Under the pieces are notes generated by a model. The model saw only the letters and a list, made by a program, of their open reading frames with translations. It made no database searches and was not told the origin of the DNA. Shown here one piece after another: positions 17,187-26,017 of a DNA stretch of 64,000 nt. The stretch spans positions 1,178,001-1,242,000 of the forward strand of contig NZ_OZ245005.1 of the NCBI RefSeq assembly GCF_965223525.1, in the 5' to 3' direction. Source of the DNA: Leptofilum sp965223525 (GTDB lineage: Bacteria > Chloroflexota > Anaerolineae > Promineifilales > Promineifilaceae). The translations under genes were made by a program, and so were the position numbers. Position 1 is the first letter of the stretch; each line of letters opens with the position of its first letter.

Positions 17187-17564
17187 TCACATTTCATCTT
17201 CCCGTCGCGGGTCAAGCAGTTGGTCAATATACATCCACACAACGCGGGCGTAGTGGAAGATGAGAGGTGAGGCCACCAGCAAAGCTATTGTTGCCCCAAT
17301 GAGATAGCCCCAAATCGTCGGCCGTACCCAAAAATACAACCCCACCACAATCGGCACGGCGATGAAAAAGCTCATCACATATCCCACAAAGACAGCCATC
17401 ATAAAGTAGCCATCTTCCCGCTCAAAATGGATGCCGCAGTGCGGGCAATCGGCGTGCATTCGCAGTGGTTTGCGGAACACATTCCCCTGCCGACAGTTGG
17501 GGCACTTCATCGTTACAATCGCTTTGAGCCAGTTGAGTTTAGCGGTTTTTGTGGCTGTTTTCAA
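17187..17564 (-). CDS. DUF983 family membrane protein
   Basis: 125 residues. KCPNCRQGNVFRKPLRMHADCPHCGIHFEREDGYFMMAVFVGYV is the DUF983 signature: a two-CxxC zinc-ribbon-like segment followed by two membrane segments. Function unknown; relatives sit near cytochrome oxidase genes in proteobacteria, which is not so here. The start at 17564 is a TTG after GGGGGGAAACG; an ATG 18 codons further in (before KCPNC) is the alternative. Confidence 0.85.
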   Translation of the reverse strand: MKTATKTAKLNWLKAIVTMKCPNCRQGNVFRKPLRMHADCPHCGIHFEREDGYFMMAVFVGYVMSFFIAVPIVVGLYFWVRPTIWGYLIGATIALLVASPLIFHYARVVWMYIDQLLDPRREDEM

Positions 17565-17651
17565 CGTTTCCCCCCGATTTTTGGCCGATTTTGGGGCAAA
17601 AGCGGCCGTTTCTCACGAATGCTACACGAAATCACAATGCTATCGAATAAA

Positions 17652-18374
17652 TTATGAGCTACTCACAATTTGTTCCTGAACGGCCGTAATTTGCCCAATC
17701 CCCCGCTCTGCCAACGCCAATAGCTGATCAAATTCTGTGCGGCTGAATGGTGCTTTTTCGCCCGTGCCCTGCACTTCTACCAACAAACTTTCTGCGGTCA
17801 TGACCACGTTCATGTCCACGTCAGCAGCCACGTCTTCCACGTAGGGCAAATCGAGCAGCGGCACGCCATCTACCACTCCCACGCTGATGGCGGCGATTTG
17901 GTGAGCGTTAACGGTCGTTGGCAATTCCCCAGCCTCAATCAGCGGCTTAAGTGCCAACTGCAACGCTACCCAGCCACCGCAAATGGCCGTCGTGCGCGTG
18001 CCGCCATCTGCCTGAAGCACATCACAATCCACCGTGATGGTACGTTCGCCCAGCAGCGACAAATCCAACGCCATCCGCAAGCTGCGCCCAATGAGCCGAG
18101 AGATTTCCTGCGTGCGACCTTTGGGCCATCGTTTTTCGCGACGGGTGCGCTGTTGGGTGCTGCGGGGCAGCATGGCGTATTCGGCCGTCAGCCAGCCGTG
18201 CGGCTCCGGCTGGTTTCGCAGCCAGGGCGGCAAGCTCTCGTCAATGGTCACATTGCATAACACATGCGTCTCGCCAAATTTGGCCAGCACAGAGCCTTCT
18301 GCCATTTTGGTGAAGTGCGGAATAAAGGTGATGGGGCGTAGTTCGTTTGGGGAACGGCCGTCTGCTCTTTTCAT
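17652..18374 (-). CDS. rph: Ribonuclease PH
   Basis: 240 residues, the usual family length. 3'-5' phosphorolytic exoribonuclease that trims tRNA 3' ends using phosphate. MKRADGRSPNELRPITFIPHFTKMAEGSVLAKFGETHVLCN is the RNase PH opening; the phosphate-binding and catalytic segments RRTREKRWPKGRTQEISRLIGRSLR, DCDVLQADGGTRTTAICGGWVAL and DLPYVEDVAADVDMNVVMT follow. TTAAGGATAGAA precedes the ATG. It is a single gene here, without rdgB (a frequent partner). Confidence 0.95.
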   Translation of the reverse strand: MKRADGRSPNELRPITFIPHFTKMAEGSVLAKFGETHVLCNVTIDESLPPWLRNQPEPHGWLTAEYAMLPRSTQQRTRREKRWPKGRTQEISRLIGRSLRMALDLSLLGERTITVDCDVLQADGGTRTTAICGGWVALQLALKPLIEAGELPTTVNAHQIAAISVGVVDGVPLLDLPYVEDVAADVDMNVVMTAESLLVEVQGTGEKAPFSRTEFDQLLALAERGIGQITAVQEQIVSSS

Positions 18375-18612
18375 TTCTATCCTTAACCGTAGCCGTGGAT
18401 TCTTTCTGCGCCATTCTAATTCCAGTGCAGTAAGAAACTGCGGCTACTCACATTTCATTTATCATAGCTCATCTTCCACTCACACAGTTATTATGCCTCA
18501 CTCAGCCACGCTTTACACATTTTTTGCAATTTCCCCACATACTGTCTTTATCTCGCAAATCACAAGAAGATTCTTCAAGCACCCGAACCTTCGCCGCTGT
18601 GATTTGATTTTT

Positions 18613-18664
18613 GTAGAAGCAGGGAACCGCTCCTTGCTTACATTCTCAACTTTCCTGCTTCTAC
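18613..18664. repeat. Inverted repeat upstream of the HtrA-like gene
   Basis: GTAGAAGCAGG (18613-18623) pairs perfectly with CCTGCTTCTAC (18654-18664), 30-nt loop, ending 34 bases before the protease ATG. Could be an operator or a leader hairpin. The remainder of the ~320-base spacer from 18375 contains a GGATTCTTTC word and no gene. Confidence 0.55.
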
Positions 18665-18697
18665 TTCAAATTTTTCTCAACTTTGTCTGGAGGCAAA

Positions 18698-19915
18698 ATG
18701 AACCATCAATTCTCAAAAAGCACTATTAAGTATGCTTGGCTCCCATTTTTTGTACTGCTCACAATAATGCTGGCTGCGTGCGGCGGTGCAGAAACGGCGG
18801 CTAATCCCGTCACCCAAGCCATCAATACCCTCACCGAAGAAGCTGAACCCGAAACCACTATTTTGGAGGAAAGTGATCCTGTCGCAGAAACGGCCGTTGT
18901 ACCAGCAGCACCTGAAATTGTGGAAGAAACGGCCGTCACCTCCCCACCCATCACGCCATCCACCGATCTCTTTGCCCAGGAACAGCAGTTTGTGTCTATT
19001 TATGAAAACGTCAACCCTGCTGTGGTCAACATTGCCATTGGCAGCGGGCAAGGTTCTGGCTTTCTGATTGACGGCAACGGGCATATTGTCACCAACAACC
19101 ACGTTGTGGAAAATGGTGGGCAAATTGTGGTGAACTTTGAAGACGGCCGTCAACTCCCCGCCATCATTGTCGGTACCGATATATCATCCGACCTGGCTGT
19201 GATTCAGGTAGATGCTAACGAAATCCAAGACATCACCCCCGTGCAGCTAGCCGATTCAGATGCGTTGAAGGTGGGGCAAATTGTTATCGCCATCGGCAGT
19301 CCATTTGGCCTGCAAAATAGCATGACCACCGGAATTATCTCCGCGTTAGATCGGCTGTTTCCCGGCGCAGTGGGCCCCAACGGCGTGCCTTTCCAAATTC
19401 CCAACATCATCCAGACCGATGCCGCCATCAACCCAGGCAACTCCGGTGGACCGTTGCTCAACTTGAATGGCCAGGTCATCGGCGTAAACACGGCTATTGA
19501 GTCTCCCGTGCGCGGCTCGTCGGGCATTGGTTACGCGGTGCCAGCCAATATTGTGAGCAACATTGTGCCGCAGATTATTGCAAACGGGCGTGTAGACACC
19601 CCCTGGCTCGGCATCTCCGGCGGCCTCATTTCAGAAGATGCAGCGCTAGCGCTTGGCCTCCCTGCCGACCAAACCGGCATCCTGATTAATGAAGCAATTG
19701 CTGGCGGCCCTGCTGCCACCGCTGGCCTGCGCGGTGGCAACAGTCCTGACGTAATTATTGGTGTAGACGGCGTGGAAATTGTGGAATTTGATGATTTGCT
19801 GGGCTACTTGGTGCAGCAAACCATCGTGGGGCAAACCATCCAGCTGCAAATTATGCGGGACGGTCAACCACAAACCGTCAACGTCACCCTAGCAGCCCGC
19901 CCTGCTACCAGCTAA
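18698..19915 (+). CDS. HtrA/DegQ-like serine protease lipoprotein with PDZ domain
   Basis: 405 residues. Lipoprotein signal to the Cys in LTIMLAACGG, then a ~70-residue acidic linker rich in E, T and V (several ETAV repeats from the ACGGCCGT word), a trypsin-like domain and one PDZ domain. The catalytic triad is visible: His in VTNNHVVENGG, Asp in ISSDLAVIQV, Ser in NPGNSGGPLL. The PDZ domain begins near TPWLGISGGL and ends RDGQPQTVNVTLA. It should degrade or refold damaged proteins at the outer membrane face. GTCTGGAGGCAAA precedes the ATG. A perfect terminator follows. Confidence 0.92.
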   Translation: MNHQFSKSTIKYAWLPFFVLLTIMLAACGGAETAANPVTQAINTLTEEAEPETTILEESDPVAETAVVPAAPEIVEETAVTSPPITPSTDLFAQEQQFVSIYENVNPAVVNIAIGSGQGSGFLIDGNGHIVTNNHVVENGGQIVVNFEDGRQLPAIIVGTDISSDLAVIQVDANEIQDITPVQLADSDALKVGQIVIAIGSPFGLQNSMTTGIISALDRLFPGAVGPNGVPFQIPNIIQTDAAINPGNSGGPLLNLNGQVIGVNTAIESPVRGSSGIGYAVPANIVSNIVPQIIANGRVDTPWLGISGGLISEDAALALGLPADQTGILINEAIAGGPAATAGLRGGNSPDVIIGVDGVEIVEFDDLLGYLVQQTIVGQTIQLQIMRDGQPQTVNVTLAARPATS

Positions 19916-19992
19916 AAATTGTGCCAAACTGATAGGAAAGAAAAAAAGACGCATTTTCAGCCCTTCTTTCCATCTAAGTTGATAAACAAAAA

Positions 19993-20028
19993 AAAAGCAA
20001 GCAAATAACCCACCATTTGCTTGCTTTT
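19993..20028 (+). terminator. Rho-independent terminator after the protease gene
   Basis: Perfect 14-bp stem AAAAGCAAGCAAAT (19993-20006) with ATTTGCTTGCTTTT (20015-20028), 8-nt loop; A-tract before and T-tract in the arm make it usable from both strands, and it lies between convergent genes. Confidence 0.9.
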
Positions 20029-20089
20029 CTACAATTTTAAACGCGGCATCCCTAAATTTGGTGCTATTATAGGGATTTAGATGATATTT

Positions 20090-21754
20090 CTATTTTCGGG
20101 TGCGGAGCACAAAGGCGATGATGGCGGCTCCTAAAGCAGCGGTTAAGCCAACGGCCGTACCTACCTTTCTCGCTTTTGGTTTTACCTCTTTGTCTTCGAT
20201 GAGTTCCACCACTGGCTTCAACTTTTGCTTGGGCGACGTACCAAATGCCAGATGAATAATGCCCGATCCCAGCTTGTAATTCCCTGGCTGGCGTAAAATC
20301 GTAGCAATGTCAAACGGCAGCGGCGGGTTGCCCACCACATAGGCCCGCGTTTGCGTAAATTGCAGTAAATCCTTCTTGCCATGCGTCCGCCCAATGCCAG
20401 ACTCCTTCACCCCACCAAACGGCAAGCGCGGAATGGCAAAATGGGACATCGTGTCGTTGATGTTGACCGAGCCGACGTACAGTTCCTTTGCCACGCGCTC
20501 CCCTCGCGCCAAATCACGGCTCCAAACCGAGGCGCTCAATCCCAAATTGGAATCATTGGCTAATTGAATCGCATGTACCTCATCATCTACCATCATAATG
20601 GGCACCACAGGGCCAAACGTCTCTTCACGCATGATTTTCATGCTGTGGTCCACATTCACCATCACGGTAGGCTCCATATACATGCCATCCCGATTGCCCC
20701 CGTGAATGATCTGTGCGCCTTTTGTTAGGGCATCTTCCACATGGTCTTCAATAATGTCCACTTGCCGCTGGAAAGTGAGCGGCCCAATGTCGTTAAGATT
20801 GTCTATTTCCGGGCTGTATCCTTGCTTTAGCTGGCGCGTCTCTTCCAAAAATGCCTCCAGAAAACGATCATAGACCGATTCAACGACGTAAATGCGTTCT
20901 ACTGCCATGCAGGTTTGCCCGGTGTTGTAGAAGGCACCCCATGCGCCCCAGCGTGCGGCCGCTTCAATGTCCGCATCTTCCAAAACAATCATTGGGTCTT
21001 TGCCACCCAGTTCACATACCACGGGGGTCATATTTTCGGCAGCGGCGCGCATCACCAACCGGCCCGTTTTGGTTGAACCAGTCAAAAAGATGAGGTCTGG
21101 CTTGGATTGAACGAGGGCGGCACCCACACGGCCGTCTCCGTGCAAAAAGCGCACAAACGGAGCTAGCTCTGGTAACTTTTGGAACAGCTTCTCGATCATC
21201 ACGCCCGTTGCGGCCGTCACTTCAGACGGCTTCACCAAAACAGTGTTCCCAGCCAGCAAAGCAGAGATAACTGGCGGCAAAATGAGCACCAGCGGGTAGT
21301 TCCAGGGGCCAATAACCCCCACCACCCCATGCGGATGCTGCTCAATATAGCATCGCTTGAAGATTTGCAGCCCTGGCGAAATGCGGCGACGGCGCAGCCA
21401 ACGGGGCGCTCGGTTGCAATATTGGTTAATCAGATCAACCGTCATGAATAGCTCTGCCAGCGCATCCTGACGACTTTTGCCGTTATCCTGGTTCATAACG
21501 GCCGTAATCTCATCCATCTCGTCAATCAGCAGTGTTTGCAGCTGCCGCACAATGCGTACCCGCTCTTTTACTGGCTTGGCAGCCCAGGCGCGAGCGGCCG
21601 TTGCCATCTCACGGCGCGCATTTTGCACATCAGCTTCCGTGCCCATCACCACAGACCCAAATTGTTCACCCGTTGCCGGATTCACAAAAGGCAAATAGTC
21701 AGCCTTGCCGTTTAATGGCCGTCCCTTAATTACCTCACTTGTCATTGTCCCCAT
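20090..21754 (-). CDS. Aldehyde dehydrogenase family protein with C-terminal membrane tail
   Basis: 554 residues, longer than the usual ~460-500. NAD(P)-dependent aldehyde oxidation: GVVGVIGPWNYPLVLILPPVISALLAGNTVLVKPSE (cofactor binding), VCELGGKDPMIVLEDAD (general base Glu) and FYNTGQTCMAVERIYV (catalytic Cys). The extra C-terminus ends with a single hydrophobic segment and basic residues (GLTAALGAAIIAFVLRTRK), like class 3-type membrane-bound ALDHs that act on fatty or long-chain aldehydes. AAGGAGCGCG precedes two ATGs; the second is better spaced. Follows the GMC oxidoreductase gene by about 100 bases on the same strand. Confidence 0.9.
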   Translation of the reverse strand: MGTMTSEVIKGRPLNGKADYLPFVNPATGEQFGSVVMGTEADVQNARREMATAARAWAAKPVKERVRIVRQLQTLLIDEMDEITAVMNQDNGKSRQDALAELFMTVDLINQYCNRAPRWLRRRRISPGLQIFKRCYIEQHPHGVVGVIGPWNYPLVLILPPVISALLAGNTVLVKPSEVTAATGVMIEKLFQKLPELAPFVRFLHGDGRVGAALVQSKPDLIFLTGSTKTGRLVMRAAAENMTPVVCELGGKDPMIVLEDADIEAAARWGAWGAFYNTGQTCMAVERIYVVESVYDRFLEAFLEETRQLKQGYSPEIDNLNDIGPLTFQRQVDIIEDHVEDALTKGAQIIHGGNRDGMYMEPTVMVNVDHSMKIMREETFGPVVPIMMVDDEVHAIQLANDSNLGLSASVWSRDLARGERVAKELYVGSVNINDTMSHFAIPRLPFGGVKESGIGRTHGKKDLLQFTQTRAYVVGNPPLPFDIATILRQPGNYKLGSGIIHLAFGTSPKQKLKPVVELIEDKEVKPKARKVGTAVGLTAALGAAIIAFVLRTRK

Positions 21755-21778
21755 CATCGCGCTCCTTACAAAAATTTA

Positions 21779-21855
21779 GCCACAGATTAACACAAATGAG
21801 CACAGATTTATCTTTCTTTATCCATATCAATCCGTGTTCATCAGTGTCCTAACAT
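21779..21855. repeat. Imperfect hairpin (CACAGATT / AATCCGTG word)
   Basis: The spacer between the two dehydrogenase genes is made of the words CACAGATT, AACACAAATGAGCACAGATT on one side and AATCCGTGTTCATCAGTGTC on the other, which pair imperfectly. Words of this kind recur between genes in many bacterial genomes. Could act as a partial terminator between the genes. Confidence 0.5.
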
Positions 21856-21859
21856 TATT

Positions 21860-23638
21860 TTATCTTTTCTTCCACAAGCTAAACAAGGCCAAGCCACCTA
21901 AAGCAGCAACCCCAGCCCAAGCTAAAACACGTTGGCGACGGCCGTTTCCATTCACATTTTCTTCAGGCAAATAGGCGGGGGCGGTTAACGGCCGTATCTT
22001 TTCGGCCTCCTCTGCCTTTGGCACCAAACTCATGGCCCGCTCTGTCATGGCCGTAATGGTTAGGCTAGGATTCACGCCCAAATTGGCCGGAATCACAGAG
22101 CCATCCGCCACAAACAGCCCCGGATAGTTGAACACCTCATGCCTTGTATCAATCACGCCATCAGCTTCACTGGCCCCAATGCCACAGCCACCCAAAATGT
22201 GGGCCGTAGAAGGTGTTTCCAGCAGCACTTCATTCATGGTAGATTGCGGGATGCCATTTGTCTTTTCGGCAAACCGATTAACCACCGAGCGTCCTGCATC
22301 AATCACAGCCGGAATAGGCAGGCTTTCATCTCGTTCGCTAACCAAACCCTGTCGGAATAGCGTAAAAATGCTGCGCCCCCGCTTGAGTCGCATCCGGTTT
22401 TCGGCCGTTTGCATGATGAGCAAAATCGTAGAGTCTCTGGCCCAGTCAGGCAAAAAGCGTGCCTTGAGAAAGTCATACGGCCGTTTCACCCCTTCTAGCA
22501 CAAAGCGACCAAAACGCCGCCAGCCGCCTCCCTGTAAGCTCACCAGCGGCACCGCCAAATTACGCATCAGCGACGAACCACGCGGATACCGTACCGGCTC
22601 CACGCTCGTCATCTCATCCAGCCAAAAGTGAGAGGTAATGGCAACGCCTTTCGAGTAATCCACCTCACCATCACGGGCAGTGACGCCCATAAGCGCCTCA
22701 CTGTTACTGCGAACCATCCAGCCCAATCTTTTGGAAAGCTGCGGCAGCGTTTTCGCTTCATCGCGGCATTTCAACAATAAGTTAACGGTGCCCAGCACGC
22801 CCGCCGCAACGATTACATTGCGGGCATGCACAATCTGCTTCCGCTTAAACACCCAATCGGTCACTTTTTCGTATTCAATTTCATACCTTGCAGCACCGGG
22901 TTGTGGGCCGTACAACGGCCGTATCTCCTGCACATTTGCCTCAGACCGCACCTCAGCCCCCCATTTTTCAGCAAAATAGAGGTAATTTTTGTCCAGCGTA
23001 TTCTTCGCATTGTGGCGGCAACCAACCATACAGCCACCACAATGAATGCAGCCTGCCCGGTCTGGCCCTTCGCCACCAAAAAACGGATCGGGCACTGTTT
23101 CACCCGGATCGCCAAAGAAAATTGCCACCGGCGTCGGTTTGAACGTGTGTCCCTGACCAACCTCGTTGGCAATCTCCTGCAAGCGGTAGTCGGATGGCCA
23201 AAACAGCGGGTTTTCCCGCACGCCCAGCATTCGGTTGGCGGTTTTGAAGTGGGGTCCCAGCTCTGCTTGCCAATCAGCCAAATCGGCCCACTCCTCAGCA
23301 TCGTAAAACTGTTCGCCCGGCTCAATGTGGGTACTGGCATACACCAAACTGCCGCCGCCCACACCGCTGCCGTTCAAAATCATCATGTCATCTAAAAAAT
23401 TGATACCCATGATGCCAAAACAGCGCAAAGCTGGCTGCCATAAATATTTAAATATGTTCCAATTTGTCTTGGGGAAGTCTTCAGCACGATACCGCTTACC
23501 CCTCTCTAAAACGAGCACGCGATATCCTTTTTCGGCCAGGCGCATTGCCGAAACGCTACCACCAAATCCAGAACCAATGATGACGTAATCATACACATCA
23601 TTAGCCTCTGCTGGGAAATGCGGGGAGTTTTGTGTCAT
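21860..23638 (-). CDS. GMC-type FAD oxidoreductase (cholesterol-oxidase-like) with C-terminal membrane tail
   Basis: 592 residues. FAD-binding start DYVIIGSGFGGSVSAMRLAEKGYRVLVLERGK, GMC motif GSGVGGGSLVYAST, and C-terminal STAHILGGCGIGASEADGVID plus GLFVADGSVIPANLGVNPSLTITAMTERAM with the catalytic region. A cysteine cluster CIHCGGCMVGC (CxxCxxCxxxC) near residue 200, seen in some cholesterol-oxidase relatives, could hold an Fe-S centre. The end is one hydrophobic segment then KKR, as in the ALDH gene downstream. The start follows AAGGTTAAAA. With that ALDH it could take an alcohol or sterol to aldehyde and acid at the membrane. Confidence 0.85.
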   Translation of the reverse strand: MTQNSPHFPAEANDVYDYVIIGSGFGGSVSAMRLAEKGYRVLVLERGKRYRAEDFPKTNWNIFKYLWQPALRCFGIMGINFLDDMMILNGSGVGGGSLVYASTHIEPGEQFYDAEEWADLADWQAELGPHFKTANRMLGVRENPLFWPSDYRLQEIANEVGQGHTFKPTPVAIFFGDPGETVPDPFFGGEGPDRAGCIHCGGCMVGCRHNAKNTLDKNYLYFAEKWGAEVRSEANVQEIRPLYGPQPGAARYEIEYEKVTDWVFKRKQIVHARNVIVAAGVLGTVNLLLKCRDEAKTLPQLSKRLGWMVRSNSEALMGVTARDGEVDYSKGVAITSHFWLDEMTSVEPVRYPRGSSLMRNLAVPLVSLQGGGWRRFGRFVLEGVKRPYDFLKARFLPDWARDSTILLIMQTAENRMRLKRGRSIFTLFRQGLVSERDESLPIPAVIDAGRSVVNRFAEKTNGIPQSTMNEVLLETPSTAHILGGCGIGASEADGVIDTRHEVFNYPGLFVADGSVIPANLGVNPSLTITAMTERAMSLVPKAEEAEKIRPLTAPAYLPEENVNGNGRRQRVLAWAGVAALGGLALFSLWKKR

Positions 23639-23810
23639 TTTTAACCTTATAGGACTTATGCAATTTGCGAGCTGTGGCCGGCGTCGGTGCATGCATGCAC
23701 AACCGTGCCACCTGCCTGGCTCGGTCAGGAGGCCAGCCAGAGCAACTGCATAGATCCTGCCTTAAAGACGGCCGTTTCCAAAACGAACCATCATCGAATC
23801 ACATCCTTGC

Positions 23811-23851
23811 TATAACACAGTGCGTTATTAAATATAACGCACTGTGTTATA
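23811..23851. promoter_or_regulatory. Perfect 18-bp inverted repeat, likely double operator
   Basis: Arm TATAACACAGTGCGTTAT (23811-23828) pairs perfectly with 23834-23851 around TAAAT. Each arm is itself nearly a palindrome of the form ATAAC-R-CA-S-TG-Y-GTTAT, so two dimers of a TetR-like regulator could bind. It lies about 170 bases upstream of the GMC oxidoreductase start and 280 bases before parA. A 14-bp palindrome (GTGCATGCATGCAC) is at 23687-23700. Confidence 0.65.
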
Positions 23852-23974
23852 TTGTAAGCAATTTTTCTGAATTTGTACACCCTGATCAACAAGATATGAT
23901 CAAAATCAGTCAAATTACCCAACACAATGCACCCCTTACGCTACCAAAATATTCTCAAGAGCCACCTGACTAAC

Positions 23975-23998
23975 AAGTGTCAACCCCGGTTGACACTT
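23975..23998. promoter_or_regulatory. parS: parS-like site 1
   Basis: Palindrome AAGTGTCAACC-CC-GGTTGACACTT, 11-bp arms, 132 bases before parA. The core TGTCAACC..GGTTGACA recurs at 27927 and 28987, all within 5 kb of parAB, as expected of ParB-binding sites. It differs from the canonical TGTTTCACGTGAAACA. Confidence 0.75.
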
Positions 23999-24129
23999 CT
24001 TTGACGCATGATTCCCTTCGTGATATTGTTGATTGCTAGGGAGAAGTTGCTAGTTGTTAGTGGTTGGTGGCTAGCAACATCTACAGTTCACTAGCAACGA
24101 ACCACCAGCTACTAGACTGAGGAGAAGCA

Positions 24130-24912
24130 ATGACCAAAATTATTGCCGTGGCCATGCAAAAAGGAGGGGTCGGTAAAACAACCACCACCATCAACTTGGC
24201 AGCTGCTTTGAGCGAGATGGGCAATCGCGTTCTGGCCGTTGATTTAGACCCCCAATGCAACCTCACCCAGCATGCAGGCTTTGACCCCGATAACCTCAGC
24301 CCCACCATTTATGACGCCTTCAAAAGCGAAATTGACGGCTACGAGAGCGATGTTATCGGCTCGATTTACGAAACCGACGAAAAGTTCCACCTGCTGCCTG
24401 CCCAGGCAGAACTCAGCCTCATCGAGTTGTCGCTTATCAACACCCTCAGCCGAGAGCGCGTGTTGACCACTATTTTAAGCAGCGTTGTCAACCAATACGA
24501 TTACATCCTCATTGACTGCAATCCATCGCTAGGGTTGTTGGTGGTGAATGCACTAACGGCCGCTTCCAGCGTCATCATCCCCATCCAAACAGAATATCTG
24601 GCAGCACGCGGAGCCTTAATGATCCTCTCCAGCATTGAAACCGTGCGGCGCAAAAAACTCAATCCAAACCTCGCCATCGAAGGCATCTTGCTCACAATGG
24701 CCGACACGCGCACCACGCTTACCCGTGACATCCTGGCCGCCATAGACAACCAGTACGGCGACGGCATCCGCATCTTCGAGCCAATTGTGAAACGCTCTGT
24801 CCGCTTTGCAGAGAGTGCCGTTACCGGCCAAAGCATCCTTGCTTACGATGGCACAGGACAAGGCGCAGAAGCATATCGTCAAATTGCCCAGCAAATTGCC
24901 AGAGGAAGTTAG
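24130..24912 (+). CDS. parA: Chromosome partitioning ATPase ParA
   Basis: 260 residues. Deviant Walker A KGGVGKTTTTINLAAAL at residues 11-27, switch segment VLAVDLDPQCNLTQHAGF, and DYILIDCNPSLGLLVVNAL (Walker B). The ATP-bound dimer binds DNA non-specifically and is stimulated by ParB bound to parS, moving the replication origin region. GAGGAGAAGCA precedes the ATG, and the stop is one base before the parB start. A ~70-base hairpin made of CTAGCAAC/GTTGCTAG and GGTGG words lies directly upstream (24044-24117). Confidence 0.93.
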   Translation: MTKIIAVAMQKGGVGKTTTTINLAAALSEMGNRVLAVDLDPQCNLTQHAGFDPDNLSPTIYDAFKSEIDGYESDVIGSIYETDEKFHLLPAQAELSLIELSLINTLSRERVLTTILSSVVNQYDYILIDCNPSLGLLVVNALTAASSVIIPIQTEYLAARGALMILSSIETVRRKKLNPNLAIEGILLTMADTRTTLTRDILAAIDNQYGDGIRIFEPIVKRSVRFAESAVTGQSILAYDGTGQGAEAYRQIAQQIARGS

Positions 24913-24913
24913 C

Positions 24914-26014
24914 ATGGGACGCAAAAAACGAGGCAAAATCAGCCTATCGCAACCCAGCAAACCACATGCTGGCGACCTGGAAAAACTGTTCGTCACCAGT
25001 GATGATGTAGAGCAGGCATCTGGGCTGGTGCTGCTAGCATTGCGCGTGGACGCTATCCAGCCAGACCCTTCCCAGCCGCGCCAAACCTTCCCGCAAGAAA
25101 GTCTAGAGGAATTAAGCGAAAGCATTCGGCAAGATGGCGTTATTCAGCCCATCGAAGTCACCGAAATTACCCCGAACAACTACCTCATTGTGCATGGCGA
25201 ACGACGCTGGCGTGCGGCCCAAATGGCGGGTCTGGAGACCATTCCTGCCGTCGTGCAGCGACGCAATTACGATAATGTCACTCGTTTTGTGCGCCAATTA
25301 GTAGAAAACATCCAACGTGAAGATTTAAACGATGTAGATCGGGCAGCGGGGCTGCTGCGGCTGCGTGAACTCATGCAAAACGAGCTGGATGCTGCCCGTG
25401 CCGAAGGTGTGACCAGCGATGAGCCCTGGGGCAAAAAGGTATCCTGGGCAAAGGTAGGCAAGCGGCTAGGCTACTCGCGCCAGCGTATTCACCAGCTAAT
25501 CAAGCTGCTGGATCTGCCGGACGAAATTCAGGATGATGTGCGAGGTGGCGTGCTTACCGAGCGAGATACCCGCATTTACCAGGGGTTAAAGCCATCGCAG
25601 CAGCGAGCCCTGCACACGGCACGGCTGGCTGGTGACTTAACGCCTGCTGATGTAAGAAATGTGGCTCGCTACCTCAAGGAAAATCCAGATAAAACCGTTT
25701 ATCAGACGATTCGAGACTTAAAAGAAATAGCGGAGATGGAGGAGGATCTGCCCACTGAATTCCCCGAAGAAGATCTCTTTGCCCCCGCCAGCAAAGGTGC
25801 TACGGTCGTACCGCACGAAGCCGACACGCTACCAGACCTCGCTCCCAGCACAATCAAAGTAGGTAACATCGAGAGGCTACGCTACGTTATGCATCATTTA
25901 CCACGTATCAAGGTTCATGGATTAGCACCGGGGGAAAAAGCTGAAGTCGTGCGGCGGCTGGAAATCATTCAGCAGCATGTCAACAGCTTACTCGCTGCCT
26001 TGCAGGATGATTAA
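24914..26014 (+). CDS. parB: Chromosome partitioning protein ParB (Spo0J-like)
   Basis: 366 residues. N-terminal CTPase domain with IQPDPSQPRQTF, QDGVIQPIEVT and the CTP/parS-clamp motif GERRWRAAQMAG; ENIQREDLNDVDRAAGLLRL; then a helix-turn-helix, WAKVGKRLGYSRQRIHQLIKLLDLP, that reads parS. The C-terminal part is helical and charged (possible dimer domain). The ATG follows GAGGAAGTTAGC and is two bases after the parA stop, so the pair is an operon. No CGGCCG words occur in the gene. The stop codon lies only 7 bases before the left end of an IS982-type element, so the very C-terminus might have been altered. Confidence 0.93.
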   Translation: MGRKKRGKISLSQPSKPHAGDLEKLFVTSDDVEQASGLVLLALRVDAIQPDPSQPRQTFPQESLEELSESIRQDGVIQPIEVTEITPNNYLIVHGERRWRAAQMAGLETIPAVVQRRNYDNVTRFVRQLVENIQREDLNDVDRAAGLLRLRELMQNELDAARAEGVTSDEPWGKKVSWAKVGKRLGYSRQRIHQLIKLLDLPDEIQDDVRGGVLTERDTRIYQGLKPSQQRALHTARLAGDLTPADVRNVARYLKENPDKTVYQTIRDLKEIAEMEEDLPTEFPEEDLFAPASKGATVVPHEADTLPDLAPSTIKVGNIERLRYVMHHLPRIKVHGLAPGEKAEVVRRLEIIQQHVNSLLAALQDD

Positions 26015-26017
26015 AAA

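Noticed and set aside
18034..18729. A 231-codon plus-strand frame crossing rph and the spacer
   Set aside because: Antisense to RNase PH for most of its length, and the rest is spacer.
23687..23700. GTGCATGCATGCAC as a regulator site
   Set aside because: Perfect 14-bp palindrome but made of a simple repeat GCAT, with no promoter nearby; listed only as a note.
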